64,000 bases of DNA from assembly GCA_014058105.1 (NCBI GenBank), contig JACGCM010001655.1:2294001-2358000 (forward strand). Reading direction: 5' to 3'. Positions 22,990-33,479 of the stretch are shown piece after piece. A program made the translations under genes and the position numbers. Source of the stretch: Kingdonia uniflora. Its lineage: Eukaryota; Streptophyta; Magnoliopsida; Ranunculales; Circaeasteraceae. The notes beneath the pieces were generated by a model, which was not told the DNA's origin, did not search any database, and saw only the letters and a program-made list of their open reading frames with translations. Within the stretch, counting starts at the first letter, position 1, and each line of letters begins with the position of its first letter.

Positions 22990-23825
22990 AATTGGAATGG
23001 GGAAAATGGACATGGGATTTGTCGCAGTCGATGAAAGAGATACCCTCGGGTCGAGGGGAGAGGCTTGATTATGGTAGGAGGGCGGGCAACTTCTCTTGGT
23101 TGGTGAGTTTGTAACATTCTTCGACACGCTTGCGTTTACTCTTGGAACGGCCGTTGTCGATATTGTTGACTTCGATTAAATTTATTCGGTAGATATGCAC
23201 CTCGGCAGGGTCGACAATAGGGGTGGATTGAGGTTTGAGGTACGACCCGTCAAGGTAGTTCGGAAGGTTGACAACATACTGGTGTAGATGACCTGCTTTG
23301 AGGATGATCTCGAGGGAGCGCTGTAAGGTGAAGCATTTGTTGGTATGGTGGCAGTTACACTTATGATTAGCGCAGTAAGGTTTGTCTGGTTTGACCTCAA
23401 CGGGGAAAGGGATACGCCAGATGGGGTCTGCCTGTATCTATGGTAGAAGGATGCTGATGGGGGTAGTGAGTATGGGTAGAACTGACTTTGGCCATTTTTT
23501 GCGAGCTTCAGCATTGTTATCATTGTAATGGCGTTTGCGGCTCTCAGTCTCCTATGAGACAGGAACAATCAGGCGTGAGGGACTAGAAGGTGGGCCTTGT
23601 CGCGGTTGATTGATGGTAGTGGTCGAAGGTTGCCCTTGTTTACGCGATTCGTGGAGGCGCTCAAGATCGATATAGCCATTAACTTTTGAGAGCATCTCCT
23701 CGAGGGTTCAAAGTTTATGGTGGACCAGGTACTCTTTGACACGGTTGTGGTCTGGCAGAGCACGTATTATGCCCATCTCTCGACTGACATTTGAGACACG
23801 ACCTCGAAGCTCTTCAAGGTTCAAT
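22990..23825 (-). pseudogene. gag: Element F: gag, 5'-truncated
   Basis: C-terminal half of a Tat gag. The zinc knuckle CANHKCNCHHTNKC at 23330-23385 is followed by RSLEIILKAGHLHQYV, the usual Tat order. Upstream parts (YIDLERLHESRKQGQP near 23650, RVSNVSREMGIIRAL near 23780) are in shifted frames. The capsid core, gag start, primer site and 5' LTR are missing; at about 23825 the sequence switches to element G. Confidence 0.75.
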
Positions 23826-24179
23826 ACTTTTACAAGCACTCTATACTTCCATCAAACACAAATACACGTATACAGGAACATTAGCAACTCAACTACATAC
23901 AAGAAGTTTTAGTACGGTATATATATAAGAATCAAGTTCAACGCAAACCAATTTAAATCAAGTTCAGAGCATACATCAGCAATTCAGTACAACAATTCAG
24001 TACATCAATTTAGTACAAATCAAGTTCAACACAAACTAGTTTCAGTACAACCTATGTCAGCAAATCAAAGCAATCACAAGTTCACAGCTCAAGTCCAAAG
24101 CAAGTTAGCCATTGTTCAAATGCCGTCACTACAAATATTACAACAGAACAGAAAGATAAAAAAAGAATTTGGCACAACC

Positions 24180-25935
24180 AACACAATACCTCATATCGGA
24201 GTAGCCACACCATCTCCTCCTACCGGTCCTTCAACTCCAGCACCCCCAGTACCTTTAGTAGAAGGTTCAACATAGCATCATCTGCGACTTCATCAGTTCC
24301 AGTCCCAGCGGCAGCTTCTTCCACGCCACTTTCCACAGCTACACCAACAATATTCACTTCTAACCCTTGGTTTGAATAGTATCTTCGACGATAGGATTGT
24401 TAGTTATGGGAAAGCGTTTCAAAGTTTTGGGATCGTACCCCAACTCTTCGATTAACATCCTTAGCCTGATGTTAGTCTCACATTCATCATCGAACTTCCC
24501 TTGGAAGGTCCCCCTCTGTTCTTTTATTGCCTTATCCTTCTCTGAAAGCTTTGCCTGTAGTACCTGCGTATGAGTATAGCGCTGAGCTTCAAGTCTCCTC
24601 TAGTATTCATCTTTGATAGTCCCCTGCTCTCGCTTTAAAATTTTAATCTTAGACACCATCGATGCCTCGGTCCCTCGAACAAGCTCCTGATTGTCAATCG
24701 CCTACTTCAAATGCCTTGTTGCTACTTTTTGTGACATGATGAAAGCATGTGCCTAAGCATCTGACTACTAGAATAATCAAGCCATCAGTATCTCTCGAAG
24801 CATGGTGCACTTAAGAAAAATTTCAGAATTTCAAAAGAAAAATAGTTACCTGTAGCATAGTCTTATTCATCCACTTCCCAGATTTGTCTGGGTTAGTGCC
24901 TCAGAGTGTTGCCATCGAAGAAGCCGTATTTCGGGCATGCTTCTCCAATTCGGCTTCTGTTAGTTCTTCATCCACATCCTCCGCGTCATACTCCCCCAAC
25001 GCCCTATGCCTCTTACGCTAAGTTACCTTCGGCTGTTGTACATTCGGAGATTCGGGATAGACCTTACCTTTCCCTTTGTCAGACTACATTGGCGCCTGCT
25101 TTGACGCGCCACGAGCTACTTCGAGCACCGGTGCTGCCTGCTTCGGCGCCTGCTGCCCCTTGGGAACATAATTTACCTTCCTCACCTATTTAGCCTTCTC
25201 CATTCCTTCGACCCCACTCGAAACACATTCGTCTCCCCTCTTCTTTGATGGCTTCGGCGTAACGAGAATGTTTCGAAGCAGAGAATCTGTCTTCTTCTAT
25301 CTCTTCCTCTTAATACCTAGTTTCCTGAACACACAGCTTACCCACTCTTCATCCGAATTGATCAGCTCGTCAATATAATCCCTCGGATTTGTCAAAGATC
25401 TGCCACTAGGCACTGCAGAATAAACAAAAACATATTTATCAGTCTATTCAATCAATATATCAAAAATCTTCGACCATCAACTTACCTGGATTATAGATCA
25501 TACGCTATAACAGATAAGGGCCCTCCTCTTCGGTATTCTCATAATTACCCCATACCACAACTGAGTCTTTGTCCAGCCTCAACCCGTCGAGCACAAATCA
25601 AACAACCAGGGCTTATCTGCATGACATTGGATACGATATGTGTCCACCCTCTGGTTGGCTTTTCTCGAGTTGAACGATACAATATCGTACCACTCAATCA
25701 ATCCCCCCTTCATTTTTCAGCTCCCTCTGAGTCAGTCAAACTCTCACTATTGCCACTCTGCTTCCCCTCTCCTTTTTTCATCCTCCGAAGGCTCGATACT
25801 ACCTTCGTGTCCCCTTCTCTCTCCTCCCTCCACCTCCCCACCCCTCTCCTCGGTCACTCGAGACTTTCGACGGCTCTTACTCGAAGCCCTAATTTCAGGA
25901 ACCACCACGACTATTTGGGCATTTTCATAATGTCT
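24180..25935 (-). pseudogene. Element G: long antisense gene, intron-containing
   Basis: Homologue of the antisense gene of element F in opposite orientation. Two introns are conserved in place: 25413-25485 (GTAAGT...TCTGCAG; F: 16693-16766) and 24765-24849 (GTAACT...TAGTAG; F: 17342-17430). Matching protein parts: VVVVPEIRASSKSRRKSR (F: AVVVPETGVSSSRHRKM), IEWYDIVSF before the first intron, and an acidic stretch near 24990 against EDDAEDGGEEMMEAE in F. The segment carrying the LPL..L motif is deleted here. Several stops. The plus-strand ORF 25621-26061 is only its shadow. Confidence 0.6.
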
Positions 25936-26876
25936 AACTCTTCTACATCGCTGCTCTCATCCACAGGATCCTTCGCCAACAAAGCCCTAACCGTACCTAC
26001 CCCTCAAGACATTTACAACAGACAAAACTACAAAGGCAAACTACTTTTAGCCTATTTATAGAGAAGTTCAGACGAATACCTGTATGGTTGATTCAGACAG
26101 TAAGAAAGAATGGCCCTTCCTCTCCTCTTCAACATAACTTCCTCAGCAATGGAGTATGTTCTCTTTCCGACTCTCTATTTCTTCTTGCAAATTGGGAATA
26201 GTAATTTCTTTATGTTTCTATAAATTTCTCCTCAATAATAAACCGCCTCGATTTCCAAAACCACTATCATTACCTCTACCCCACTACCCCTACTTTTCGG
26301 CTAGGTTGCGTTTTGACGCTTTTACCCTCAACAATTCACATGTGCACTTCCTACGCCAACATTTAACAATTTTATATTGACTAATTCGAACCCTCTGCTT
26401 CTTGGCCGAAGCCGTCCAGTCACATCTATATGTCTTGTCAACCCCTTTTCCCATAATTCAAGGAAATATTATGATGATCTGCAGGGCACTCTACCCTAGG
26501 AACAGTTTACCATCTGTCATGTAAGAGTTTTTGGCTGTCAGTTTTTGCATTCGAAGCTTCACTTTTGAAAATTTTCTTCCCGCTCAATTTTGTTCTCACC
26601 ATCGATACATATGTTTTCAAACCATCTTGTACATTAACTTCGATCACTACATTTTTGTTCGAGGGTAATTCATTCAAAGCATGTTGTTACCCTTATTATT
26701 TATTTATGTTCGATTCCAGAGTTTTGATCAAACGCCTATAGTCTACTCGTCTATCTTACTTATCCGATACAAAACATATATTTTATAAGAAGCAGTCTTT
26801 TATTACAAAGTTTTGACAGTTAAACACATAAAAAAAATAGGCACATAACACAATCAAATCAAAAATATACACCCTG
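25936..26876 (-). other. Spacer between long and short antisense genes (element G)
   Basis: Counterpart of 14620-15480 in element F. No protein or repeat recognised; AT-rich with scattered 'ttcga'. Confidence 0.35.
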
Positions 26877-27233
26877 CTACCACGTCAAGTAGAACCCCCT
26901 ATTTACAGACGGGGCAGCTCTGCCCATAATCGGTCCTGTCTCATACTCTAGCAACTGGTCCACTTCTTCAACTATACGCTCAGCCAATCTCTGCAGGAAG
27001 AGGTAACGTTCCTCAACCATTGTAAGCCGCCACTGTAGCATTCCCCATAAGTATACATGCGATTACCCATTGTTTGCTTCCCCGGGCTGTAGTTCGACCG
27101 GGTCTGGCATGTCCCAATCGAGCTCGCGGTCGCCAAAAACCTTCAATTTTAGTTTAGTCATTTTTTGCCTTATTCGACGGTCTCTGGCATGTCCCATTCT
27201 TCTCTGATAACGAGTATTGGGCGTGGCCTCCAT
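26877..27233 (-). pseudogene. Element G: antisense short ORF a
   Basis: About 118 codons in one frame with a single stop. Start MEATPNTRYQRRMGHARD, then VFGDRELDWDMPDPVELQPG, VYLWGMLQWRL, YLFLQRLAERIVEEVDQLLE, ending PSVNRGFYLTW. It is the less damaged copy of the ORF at 13279 in element F and shows the full pattern of the family: a basic N-terminus, an acidic 'DRELDWDMPD' box, 'VEL.PGE', a tryptophan/tyrosine box, and an amphipathic acidic helix. No known family recognised. Confidence 0.6.
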
Positions 27234-27784
27234 GCTGTTTGGTGTAACAAAGAGGAAGAAGATGGGGATGATGAACTTACAGAATTACCTCCTAATAACC
27301 CGTATTTATACCTTCATTCAACTTATTTATTGTACCGTAATCACCACTACCTCTTAATTACCCTCCTTTATTACCTCCCTCGGAACTGTAAATGTTCCAC
27401 AGTTAACCTCTTAGCTTCTAACGTTTAACCTTACAGTCAACCTTTCGGGAACTTGTTCGCAAAACCATCACCTACACTCTAACGTATTCAACACCTCGAT
27501 CCATATTGTTCAACACTTCGATCTAGCTTACAGTTTTCTTACGGTCGCTTCTAAATAAGTTCCACATTCGAAGAACTGTTGTCGCGCCTGAATTATTATC
27601 GCTTACGTGTTCATCTCACTCACACACAAACAATTCGATTTTTCAATTTGACAGTCATTTCATAAAATTCAAATTTCATTCGGGCGGATTCCCTTATACC
27701 AAGAAAAAAAAAGAGTCAACATCAACAGAAAACTACAAATATTCCTACCTAAAATCCTACCCCAATACTACACTCAAGAAGCTC

Positions 27785-28135
27785 CTACTTACAGACGGGG
27801 AATTCCTTGTAGAGCCTCGCCTCAGCATCCTCAACACGATCTTCCCTGCCTACTAGATCCTTAGCTATCGATTCAAGGAAGGAGAACCAGTTGCTGGCGA
27901 TCGCGCTTAGCTATTGCAGTACCCTCCACCAGTACGCATAAGACATCCCACCAATTGGTTCTTCTAGCTCCAGTTCAACCAAGTCGGGCATAACCTAATC
28001 AAGGTCTCGATCACAAAAGAACTTCTGCTTCAGCTCAAGGGTCTTCTCCTGGATGCGAAGCTCTCTTGCAGCCATTCTTTTTTGATACGTGGTGTTAAGA
28101 GTATTTTTACTACTTTAGGAAGAAGAGGCAGACAT
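27785..28135 (-). pseudogene. Element G: antisense short ORF b
   Basis: About 116 codons, start MSASSS at 28135 (F: MASSSS), then MAARELRIQEKTLELKQKFF, CDRDLD, stop, VMPDLVELELEEPIGG, MSYAYWWRVLQ, WFSFLESIAKDLVGREDR, ending EFPVCK at 27785. Three in-frame stops. Same pattern as ORF a in this element and as both ORFs in F, so the duplication that made a and b is older than the split of F and G. Confidence 0.6.
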
Positions 28136-28360
28136 TTTACTCGGGGAAGAAGGTGCAGATGTTGGAAGTTATCTCAAAATACCCTACTTATACTTGAAGG
28201 TTGATTAAGTTAAATCCCTCATTAATCACAACCCCAATTAATAGCAGTCTTTAATTAGCCTTCTCAGAATTGCAACAATCACCCAGTCAAACTTTCCTCC
28301 TTCCCATGCCCAACCTTTTTCGCAGCACGCGCCCTCTACACCAGTTTCTGAGGCCCATAC

Positions 28361-28374
28361 TGAGAGGGGGCAAA
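28361..28374 (+). promoter_or_regulatory. Polypurine tract of element G
   Basis: TGAGAGGGGGCAAA directly before the LTR; identical to the tract of element F on the other strand. Confidence 0.8.
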
Positions 28375-29048
28375 TATAGCAGCCTACTCGCAGGCTTCTA
28401 GCTCTAGTCAAACACTCGAAGGATACATCGAAGCCTACCTGATGACCCTAAGCCTAATAAGCTCATAATCAAGCCCACTGAGACCATACGAACACTCGAC
28501 TGAGAACAGGCTTCGACCATGATCATACGTTGTCGAAGGAAAATATGTCAGACAGCTAGCTCACCAGATAGAACAATGGAGCACGTTGTTCGACAACTAC
28601 AGTGTCAGATCTAACAACCACAGTGTCAGAACCATCAACGACTATAGTGTCAGATCCGATAGTTAAGGCATCAGAACCGACTCCAGGTACAAGTCAGTTG
28701 TCCGGAGGACACTCTTGTAATTTGACCACCCATGATGATTCAACCTATCCTATGTTCTATAATAGGAGGGAGGGGGAGTTATGGAGGGGTAAGAAAAACT
28801 CTCCCCACAGACCTTGAATTTTACCTTCGAATTCCTTGTAATCACCTTGTACTCGAAACTTTGACTACTTGACCTTTATATCAGTACTCTTAAAAATCCT
28901 CTACAGAGGTCGTGGAGTGACCCATTCAAGGCCTCTACATAAGTATATTGCCAGTAGATTAGTGTAATTACTAATTATATGCTTGAATCATTTGATAGAA
29001 GATAAAATTCGTAGTTTAAGAGTCAAGTTCCTCCACCACGAAGTTAGG
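28375..29048 (+). repeat. Element G: 3' LTR
   Basis: Starts TATAGCAGCCTACTCGCAGG (TG changed to TA) and matches the LTR of F in opposite orientation. It breaks off at CGAAGTTAGG, a few bases before the expected GGCCCCTACA end, where element H begins. Contains a small local repeat 'cagtgtcaga' at 28600-28650. Confidence 0.75.
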
Positions 29049-29645
29049 GTAATTTGGAACATTCATCTATGGGAGGACTGACTTGACTTGTGAACCGCCT
29101 TTCCGAGGGTTGCCATTGTTTCCCTTGGCGCATTTTTGGTCACCCTGGTCCTCCTTTGGTTCAGTGTTTCCGATCCAAGAGGATCTAAGGTAATTTGGAA
29201 ATTTATCAAAGTCGTTCGAATGTGGTTGAGAGTCGTTCGAACAACCAAATTCCATCCCACTGGAATTTTGGCCCGGAGCCATATTTAATTCGAACGACTT
29301 TAGTTTTTCCCACTAGAAATTAGGCCCAAGCAATATTTTCTTCGAACGAGTTGAGTTTTCGTTCAAACGAAAACTGGAAAGTTTCTAGGGTTTAAGCCAA
29401 TTAGGCATAAAGTCGTCCGAATGACTCCTTAGTTCGTTCGAACGACTTTGGCGGTATTTTTAATTCTCAGGCACTGCTTTACCTCGAGATTCATTCTATT
29501 ATGATTTTTGAGTTCCCTAGTATATAAAAGGAACTTATGTTATTTTCTAGGTTATGTTAGATCTGAAAAGAGTTCTGAGAGATGCCTAGGGTCTGAGAGA
29601 TTTACTTATTTTATTAATTGAATTCTTTATTTTTCCAAATCCAAC
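29049..29645 (+). repeat. Element H: 5' LTR with palindromic TTCGAACGA motifs
   Basis: Ends before a TGGTAT-type primer site. It has a TATA box, TATATAAAAGG, at 29519. Between 29205 and 29455 it carries seven variants of a near-palindrome 'AGTCGTTCGAACGACTT' (near 29210, 29229, 29290, 29341, 29358, 29409, 29430). The left boundary is uncertain because it abuts the truncated LTR of G. Confidence 0.55.
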
Positions 29646-29646
29646 T

Positions 29647-29685
29647 GGTATTCCTTATTTTTTTTTCTACTAACAAGAGCTTCTC
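29647..29685 (+). promoter_or_regulatory. Primer-binding site of element H (initiator tRNA-Met type), interrupted
   Basis: 'ACTGGTAT' near 29646 and 'CAAGAGCTTCTC' near 29672 together resemble the common TGGTATCAGAGC-type site, separated by a T-rich stretch. Read as a site with a small insertion; tentative. Confidence 0.35.
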
Positions 29686-29805
29686 AATCATATTATGGAT
29701 TATGTAGTATTAGTTTTCCAATTACGATTCTCGGGGGTTTGATTGTGGTTCATGGTCTCTATACATGACCGTCTCAAGTAAACGAAGGAGAAGCTACTGA
29801 GTCTG

Positions 29806-31040
29806 TTGAAGATCCATCGCAAACCTAATTCGATGAAGAAGGACAATTTGGAGATGGGCAATTCCAACGATCGACTTACCACTTTGAAAATGACAGTTTC
29901 CGACCTATCTTCTCCTGTAGGGGAGTTAGTAGATCAATTGCATCTCACAAACCTTGCATTAGGTTCCGCTTCGGCGAAACGGCGAGGCCGCTCGAAAAGG
30001 AAAGGGGTTTCGGTAGTGGATGGAGATGTGGATAATACGGGGATATCTAGCAATTCTAGTGATCCCGAATCCATCAAGGGGGCCCCAGGGTTTGCTAAGT
30101 CAATGAATCCTATGCGTAATTTTTACCTTGGCTTGAAGATTGAAATTTTAGTTTTCGATGGTTCCGTCGATGCCGATAAATTTGATAATTAGTTAGATAG
30201 GTTAGAGACCTATTTTTCCATGGATGAATATTCAGACTCTCAAAAAATTTACTTATATACTTTGAAATTCACAAGTCATTCACTAACGTGGTGGAAATTC
30301 TATCAGAAATGGCATAATGTCAGTTGTCTGAGTTGGAAGGAATTCAAGGTTTTGGTGAGGAAGTAATTTTATCCATTTAGGTATGAACATGAGCGATGGT
30401 ACAAATGGCACAACTTGTGCCAAAGGTTTGGGCAATCCGTGCAACAATTCACTACGGAGTTTCATAACCAAGCATTGGTTTTGGATATTGACGTAGAGGA
30501 CTACGATGTGTTCATGAAGTATACGGGGGGTTTATCGCAGTCCATTCGAAGAGAATTAAAGCTCTTCAATGTGGCAAATATCGAGGACGCTACCGTTAAA
30601 GTAATTGCCATTGAAGGCAAATACTGGAAGAGCGATAAGAAAGATGACAAAAACAAGTCGGGGTACAAGGTTAATTAGAAGTTTGATCAGAAAGAGGAGT
30701 CCAAAGGAGAGGTGTCTTCATTAAAGAAGACTATCTGTAGTTATTACAAGGCTAATGGGCATAATTCAGATAGATGTTGGAAACTTCACCCAGAGCTTCA
30801 ACCGAAGGAGGAGAAGGGAAAAAAAGAGAAATGTGCACTAGCCGCTGCGATTATGGATCTTCTGGATTTAGATAAGCCAAATCCTAAGCTTACTATAATT
30901 TTTAAGCAACCTCTAGCTATCGATGAGGCGAGTCGGAAAGAGCTTTTCTATGTCAGCATTCAGGCGAAGCAGAGCTTAGTCGAGGCCATTATTGATCCAG
31001 GTAGTCAGTATAATTTAATTTCTGAGGCGGTGGTAAAGAT
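29806..31040 (+). pseudogene. gag: Element H: gag and N-terminal protease, mostly open
   Basis: MKIHRKPNSMKKDNLEMGNS opens a helical N-terminus with a basic AKRRGRSKRK near residue 60. The capsid (retrotransposon-gag) domain follows: IEILVFDGSVDADKFDN, a stop, LDRLETYFSMDEY, LTWWKFYQKWHN, then FGQSVQQFTTEFHNQALVL. The zinc knuckle at 30727-30795 reads CSYYKANGHNSDRCWKLHPE; the second Cys of the usual C-x2-C is Tyr. The protease motif AIIDPGSQYNLISEA has D-P-G in place of D-S/T-G. Three in-frame stops, few frameshifts. The last ORF (30712-31089) continues into element I without a frame change. Confidence 0.75.
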
Positions 31041-31690
31041 CAATACTGGAAGTAGTATTGAAATTCTTTTTCAGAGTACGATCAACTAGATGGGTTTGGC
31101 CGACTAAGTTATTCAGAGCGACACCGACATCAGTGGATTTAACGGCTCTTGGAAGGAACGAGAAGGCAAGACCATCTTACCTATTATCGTAGGACCAACC
31201 ACTATTTATATCATTTTCTATGTCATCAATGCCAAATCTCACTATCTTAGAATTATGGGCCGCTGCTGGATACACAATATGGAAGCAATCGCTTCCACTT
31301 ATCATCAAGCACTCTGATTTAAACATAACAATGGTATTTATGAGATTAGAGATAGTCAGAAACTCTCTCGAGCTTGTAACAATACAGTCTCTGCCATCCT
31401 AGATACTTTAAACAGATTGGCCGCATAACAAATTATAGAAAATTGATCACCTTAATGATCAACCACTTACAGAGGAGCCCTCAGAATATGTCAACATTGA
31501 TGGACCTAGCAGAGGTACGTTCATTGGAGCTAAGCTTGTTCAGCACAAGAAAGATGCTCTTATTCAGTTCTTACAACTCAATCGAGACGTTTTTGCATGG
31601 TCTTTCGAAGAAATGCCCGGAGTTGATCCGGCCATGGCTTGCCACAAGTTTGCCATCAATATCAATGCCACAACGGTCAAACAAAATCAA
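31041..31690 (+). pseudogene. Element I: aspartic protease and linker
   Basis: Begins at the active-site motif itself: INTGSSIEILFQ (D-T-G is N-T-G). Continues with DISGFNGSWKEREGKTILPI and HYLRIMGRCWIHNMEAIAST, the Tat protease second half, then the linker at 31490-31650 (GAKLVQHKKDALIQFLQLNR, DVFAWSFEEMPGVDPAM). Several stops and frame changes. The sequence just upstream is another protease active site from element H. Confidence 0.75.
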
Positions 31691-31699
31691 TGACGACTT

Positions 31700-32500
31700 T
31701 CACCTCATCTCCGAGATGAAGTAAACATTGAGATCGAGAAATTGATCAAAGTGGGATTCATTCGAGAAGCCAAATATCAGGACTGGATATCTAACATTAT
31801 CGTTGTCCCAAAGAAGAACGGGAAGGTTCAAGTATGCGTAGATTTTACAGATCTGAACAAACATACTCCAAAGGACAATTTCCCTCTTCCCAACATTTAT
31901 CAAATCCTCGATTCCATAGTAAGCCACGATCTCCTATCTATGATGGACGTTGCTTCAGGGCATAATCAAATTCCGTTTTTGGAAGAAGATCAAGAGAAAA
32001 TAACGTTCATCACCGAAATAGGCCTTTATTATTACAAAGTCATTCCCTTCGGGTTGAAAAATGCAGGTACCACATATTAGCGATTGATGACTGCTATGTT
32101 CAAAGCACAACTAGAGAAAATTGTTAAAGTCTACATCGATGATCTCTTGTACAAAAGCGTACAGTCAGACGATCACATCTCAGATCACAACACTATATTC
32201 AACATCCTTCGATCTTGCAGAATGCATCTCAACCCTGATAAATGTCAATTCGGGATACATTTTGGCCGCTTTTTAGGCCACCTCATCAGCAAGAAAGGGA
32301 CTGAGGCCAATCCGGATCAAATTCGGGCTCTCCTTGATACGCCTTCTCCAAAAATAATAAAATGCTTTCAAAAACTTGCTGGGAAGATTGCCGCAATCAA
32401 TTGTTTCATCTCTAAATCATCAGACCGCTACCGTTGGCTTTTTCTATTACTCTGTGGATGCACCAAACGAGGAAAGGTTCAGCCAACTTCAAAAGTCTCA
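31700..32500 (+). pseudogene. Element I: reverse transcriptase
   Basis: Two long ORFs (31742-32080, 32084-32503) separated by one stop. VGFIREAKYQDWISNIIVVP, VCVDFTDLNKHTPKDNFPLP, LLSMMDVASGHNQIPFLEED, VIPFGLKNAGTTY, stop, then the intact catalytic VYIDDLLYKS near 32130 and LNPDKCQFGIHFGRFLGHLI. One of the better-kept RT copies here. Confidence 0.85.
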
Positions 32501-32509
32501 TAGAAATTA

Positions 32510-33475
32510 GAATGCAAAGTAACTTTTTAGGATCTCAAAATCTATTTGGGGAGGTCTCCCATAATGAGCACCCCAGTAGGTAATAAGGAACTGATAATCT
32601 ACCTAGCAGTCACAGATACTTCTCTCAACTCAGTTGTTATTTGCCTGGAAGGGAAAATAGGGAAACCAGTCTTCTTCATCAGCAAAACCCTCACACCAAC
32701 AGAAACAAGGTACTCTAAAATTAAGAAACTTCTTCTCACCCTTGTTTACACTTCGCAGAAACTCAAGCACTACTTCTAAGTACTTTCCGTCAAAGTTATG
32801 ATGGACTACCCACTTCGAGAAGTTCTATCCAAAAAAGAGAAGTCATTAAGAGTACAACAGTGGTCAGTCAGTTTGGGAGAACATGATATCAAGTTCGAGC
32901 AGCGTCATTCTAAAAAATGTCAGGTCGTTGCCAATTTTCTTGTGAATTTTTAAGTGGAGGATCCCGAGTGGGAAGAGCATAACCCAGACCTTACCGAAAA
33001 CACACCAGAGAATCCACCTAAAAACCATTCGACGAATGAGCTGGCTGGATAACTACGTCAGGGTAGAGGCCTCTTATCGTTGGATCAGTTAGACCCGCAG
33101 GGTCAAGGATCAAGATCATTTTGATTACCCCTTCCAATGGAAGAATTGAGAAATCAATCGGCTTAGATTTTGAGGCCTCAAATAATGCCACCAAGTATGA
33201 AGCTCTTATTCACGGATCGACTCGACCTCGCACTTGAGCTCGATGTCCCTGAACTCTCAGTTTATACAGATTCATTACTCATCGTTCACCACTATTCCAA
33301 GCAATACAAGAAAAATGGAAAGATGATCGTATTCGCAGCCCTCGTTGCAGATAAGATGTGTAAATTTGCGAAAGAAACTCTCGATTATCTCCCTCGAGGT
33401 GAAAATAGACATGCCGATTCCTTGGCATATCTTGCCGGGGTTTTGGGTACAAAAACTCGATATCTCCAGATCTAA
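32510..33475 (+). pseudogene. Element I: RNase H and second, archaeal-type RNase H
   Basis: First RNase H: LIIYLAVTDTSLNSVVICLE, PVFFISKTLTPTETRYSKI, then YPLREVLSKKEKSLRVQQWS near 32800. The second RNase H starts near 33065 (RPLIVGSVRPAGSRIKI, catalytic D lost as D-G-S has become V-G-S). It keeps SVYTDSLLIVHHY at 33258 and PRGENRHADSLAYLAG at 33390. Confidence 0.8.
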
Positions 33476-33479
33476 ATCA

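Larger units (their letters stand above)
12270..23825 (-). mobile_element. Element F: minus-strand Tat element with antisense genes, 5' end missing
   Basis: Read on the minus strand from 23825 to 12270: gag, protease, RT, RNase H, second RNase H, integrase, a tandem-repeat array, then genes on the plus strand (antisense to pol), polypurine tract and 3' LTR. The 5' LTR, primer site and gag start are missing; at about 23825 the gag runs straight into the 3' part of the oppositely oriented element G. Its left LTR interrupts element E (flanking bases 12265-12269: gttct). Confidence 0.8.
23826..29048 (+). mobile_element. Element G: plus-strand Tat element, 3' part only
   Basis: Contains the antisense-gene block (minus strand), polypurine tract and 3' LTR of a plus-strand element; gag, pol and 5' LTR are missing. 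It is the inverted counterpart of 12270-18400 in element F: the same order of long antisense gene, short ORF a, short ORF b, polypurine tract and LTR. The two form an inverted pair around F's gag-pol. Confidence 0.75.
29049..31040 (+). mobile_element. Element H: chromovirus-like Ty3/gypsy 5' part (LTR, gag, half protease)
   Basis: Gag type and primer site differ from all Tat elements here. It ends inside the protease, where it joins element I in frame. No 3' LTR of this family is seen in the window. Confidence 0.6.

Noticed and set aside
22769..23114. Plus-strand ORFs of 72 and 112 codons
   Set aside because: Shadow of the protease and gag end of F.
25621..26061. 146-codon plus-strand ORF
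   Set aside because: Shadow of the antisense gene of G. The minus strand here aligns in frame with the antisense gene of F, and the plus-strand translation has no motif and is serine/proline/leucine biased.
29063..29282. Two overlapping minus-strand ORFs of 65 and 71 codons
   Set aside because: They lie in an LTR with palindromic repeats; translations are low complexity with no homologue.
31443..31724. 93-codon ORF as a separate gene
   Set aside because: Frame-shifted reading of the protease-RT linker of I; the motif FAWSFEEMPGVDPAM is in another frame over the same bases.
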